Notes under the pieces: generated by a model | The model's database searches: none | What the model saw: only the letters and a program-made list of their open reading frames with translations | Told to the model about the DNA's origin: nothing | Part shown: positions 12,534-12,967 of the stretch, in pieces | How positions within the stretch are numbered: position 1 is the stretch's first letter | Layout: each line of letters begins with the position of its first letter | Program-made: the position numbers and the translations under genes | From: RPQJ01 sp052035645 | Lineage (GTDB): Bacteria > Pseudomonadota > Gammaproteobacteria > Steroidobacterales > Steroidobacteraceae | Length of the DNA: 12,967 nt | Assembly: GCA_052035645.1 (NCBI GenBank) | Contig: JBPOHK010000195.1 | Coordinates: 1-12,967 of the forward strand | Direction of reading: 5' to 3'

Positions 12534-12967
12534 TCAGCAGCCGGACTCGCGCACCGCCGCGCGCGCCGTGCGCCAGCGCTGCCAGAGCTGCGCCGCCTGC
12601 CGCGCCGGGTAGCCGGCGCGCATGCGGTCGTCCACCTCGTCGAGCGCTTCCTGCAGGCGCTGGCACTTCTCCGCCGCCTGCTGCAGTTGGCGCGCCTCGC
12701 GATCGCGCGCGGCCGGCCGGGTGGCGACCTTCGCCGGTTCGGCGATCGTGGTCGGCGGCCGTCCGTCCTGCGGCGGCGTGTAGACGTCGAGGCTGCGCGG
12801 CGGTGCCGTCTCGCCGCACGGGCGATCGGCGTAGACGGGAACGTCCTGTTCGCGACAGGTGTAGACCAGGCGGCGTGCGTGCGTGCCGCGCGCGGCCGGC
12901 TGTGCCAGGCGCGGGCCGGCGCCGGCGGCCGGCGGTGCGGCGGCGGCCGCGTCCGGCGGCCCGGTGG
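12534..12967 (-). CDS. DUF4124-like protein, 5' partial (C-terminal 143 residues visible)
   Basis: On the minus strand, a frame is open from the window edge to a TGA at 12536-12534. No in-frame start occurs in the edge-proximal part, so the gene begins outside the window. An Ala/Pro-rich segment (about 12966-12890) leads to LVYTCREQDVPVYADRPCG (bases about 12869-12813). This resembles the core of DUF4124 domains (Y-x-C ... x-Y-S/A-D-x-P-C). A Pro-rich linker and a helical tail follow, DEVDDRMRAGYPARQAAQLW (about 12641-12582), ending in Cys. The two core cysteines (12857-12855 and 12818-12816) probably form a disulphide in the periplasm. DUF4124 proteins are small exported proteins of unknown function. 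The gene converges on the acyl-CoA dehydrogenase gene with a 13-base gap. Confidence 0.7.
   Translation of the reverse strand, partial: TGPPDAAAAAPPAAGAGPRLAQPAARGTHARRLVYTCREQDVPVYADRPCGETAPPRSLDVYTPPQDGRPPTTIAEPAKVATRPAARDREARQLQQAAEKCQRLQEALDEVDDRMRAGYPARQAAQLWQRWRTARAAVRESGC

Noticed and set aside
12517..12819. Minus-strand open frame with an ATG at 12819
   Set aside because: Its sequence has no domain and overlaps, in another frame, the DUF4124-like reading that shows conserved Cys and aromatic motifs.
1..12967. CRISPR, tRNA, rRNA, transposon or prophage signals
   Set aside because: No regularly spaced repeats, tRNA-like cloverleaf, transposase, integrase or terminal inverted repeats were seen on either strand. 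Base composition looks even throughout.

Overview
This is a GC-rich chromosomal window (roughly 70% G+C by eye) with strong G/C preference at third codon positions. The gene set suggests a gammaproteobacterium, perhaps of the Xanthomonadales/Nevskiales/Steroidobacter type. It includes a short TraR/DksA-type protein, a MliC-type lysozyme-inhibitor lipoprotein, pirin, a long-chain-type acyl-CoA dehydrogenase and a DUF4124-like protein. The taxonomic call is inference. Coding density is very high. I see no tRNA, rRNA, CRISPR array, insertion sequence or integrase.

Layout. (A) 1-3220, + strand: three genes joined by stop/start overlaps. They encode a tyrosine/dual-specificity phosphatase fused to a degenerate ADP-ribosylglycohydrolase (5' end outside the window), a cytoplasmic HExxH metallopeptidase, and a D-Ala-D-Ala-ligase-fold ATP-grasp enzyme lacking the Ddl substrate motifs. 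(B) 3228-3878, - strand: a glutathione S-transferase, divergent from (C) 4017-5660, + strand: a large MscS-family mechanosensitive channel. (D) 5700-6738, - strand: a peptide deformylase followed downstream by a short DksA/TraR zinc-finger protein. (E) 6812-9659, + strand: an eight-cysteine small protein, a secreted M49-like (dipeptidyl-peptidase-III-type) metallopeptidase with a pentapeptide zinc motif, and a pirin whose GTG start overlaps the peptidase stop. (F) 9667-10422, - strand: a lipoprotein joining a MliC domain to a COG3650-type domain. (G) 10423-10744: a 322-base divergent intergenic region with a near-perfect inverted repeat. (H) 10745-12520, + strand: a VLCAD-like acyl-CoA dehydrogenase. 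(I) 12534-12967, - strand: the 3' part of a DUF4124-like gene.

The best candidate for an undescribed system is block A. A peptide-bond-forming (ATP-grasp) enzyme, a peptidase and a phosphatase-pseudohydrolase are translationally coupled. The ARH domain has lost the acidic metal-binding motifs usually seen in that family, which suggests a binding or sensing role. Make-and-break logic for a peptide or protein modification is a reasonable hypothesis, but the substrate cannot be read from sequence. The other blocks look like ordinary housekeeping or envelope genes, with unusual details noted in the findings.
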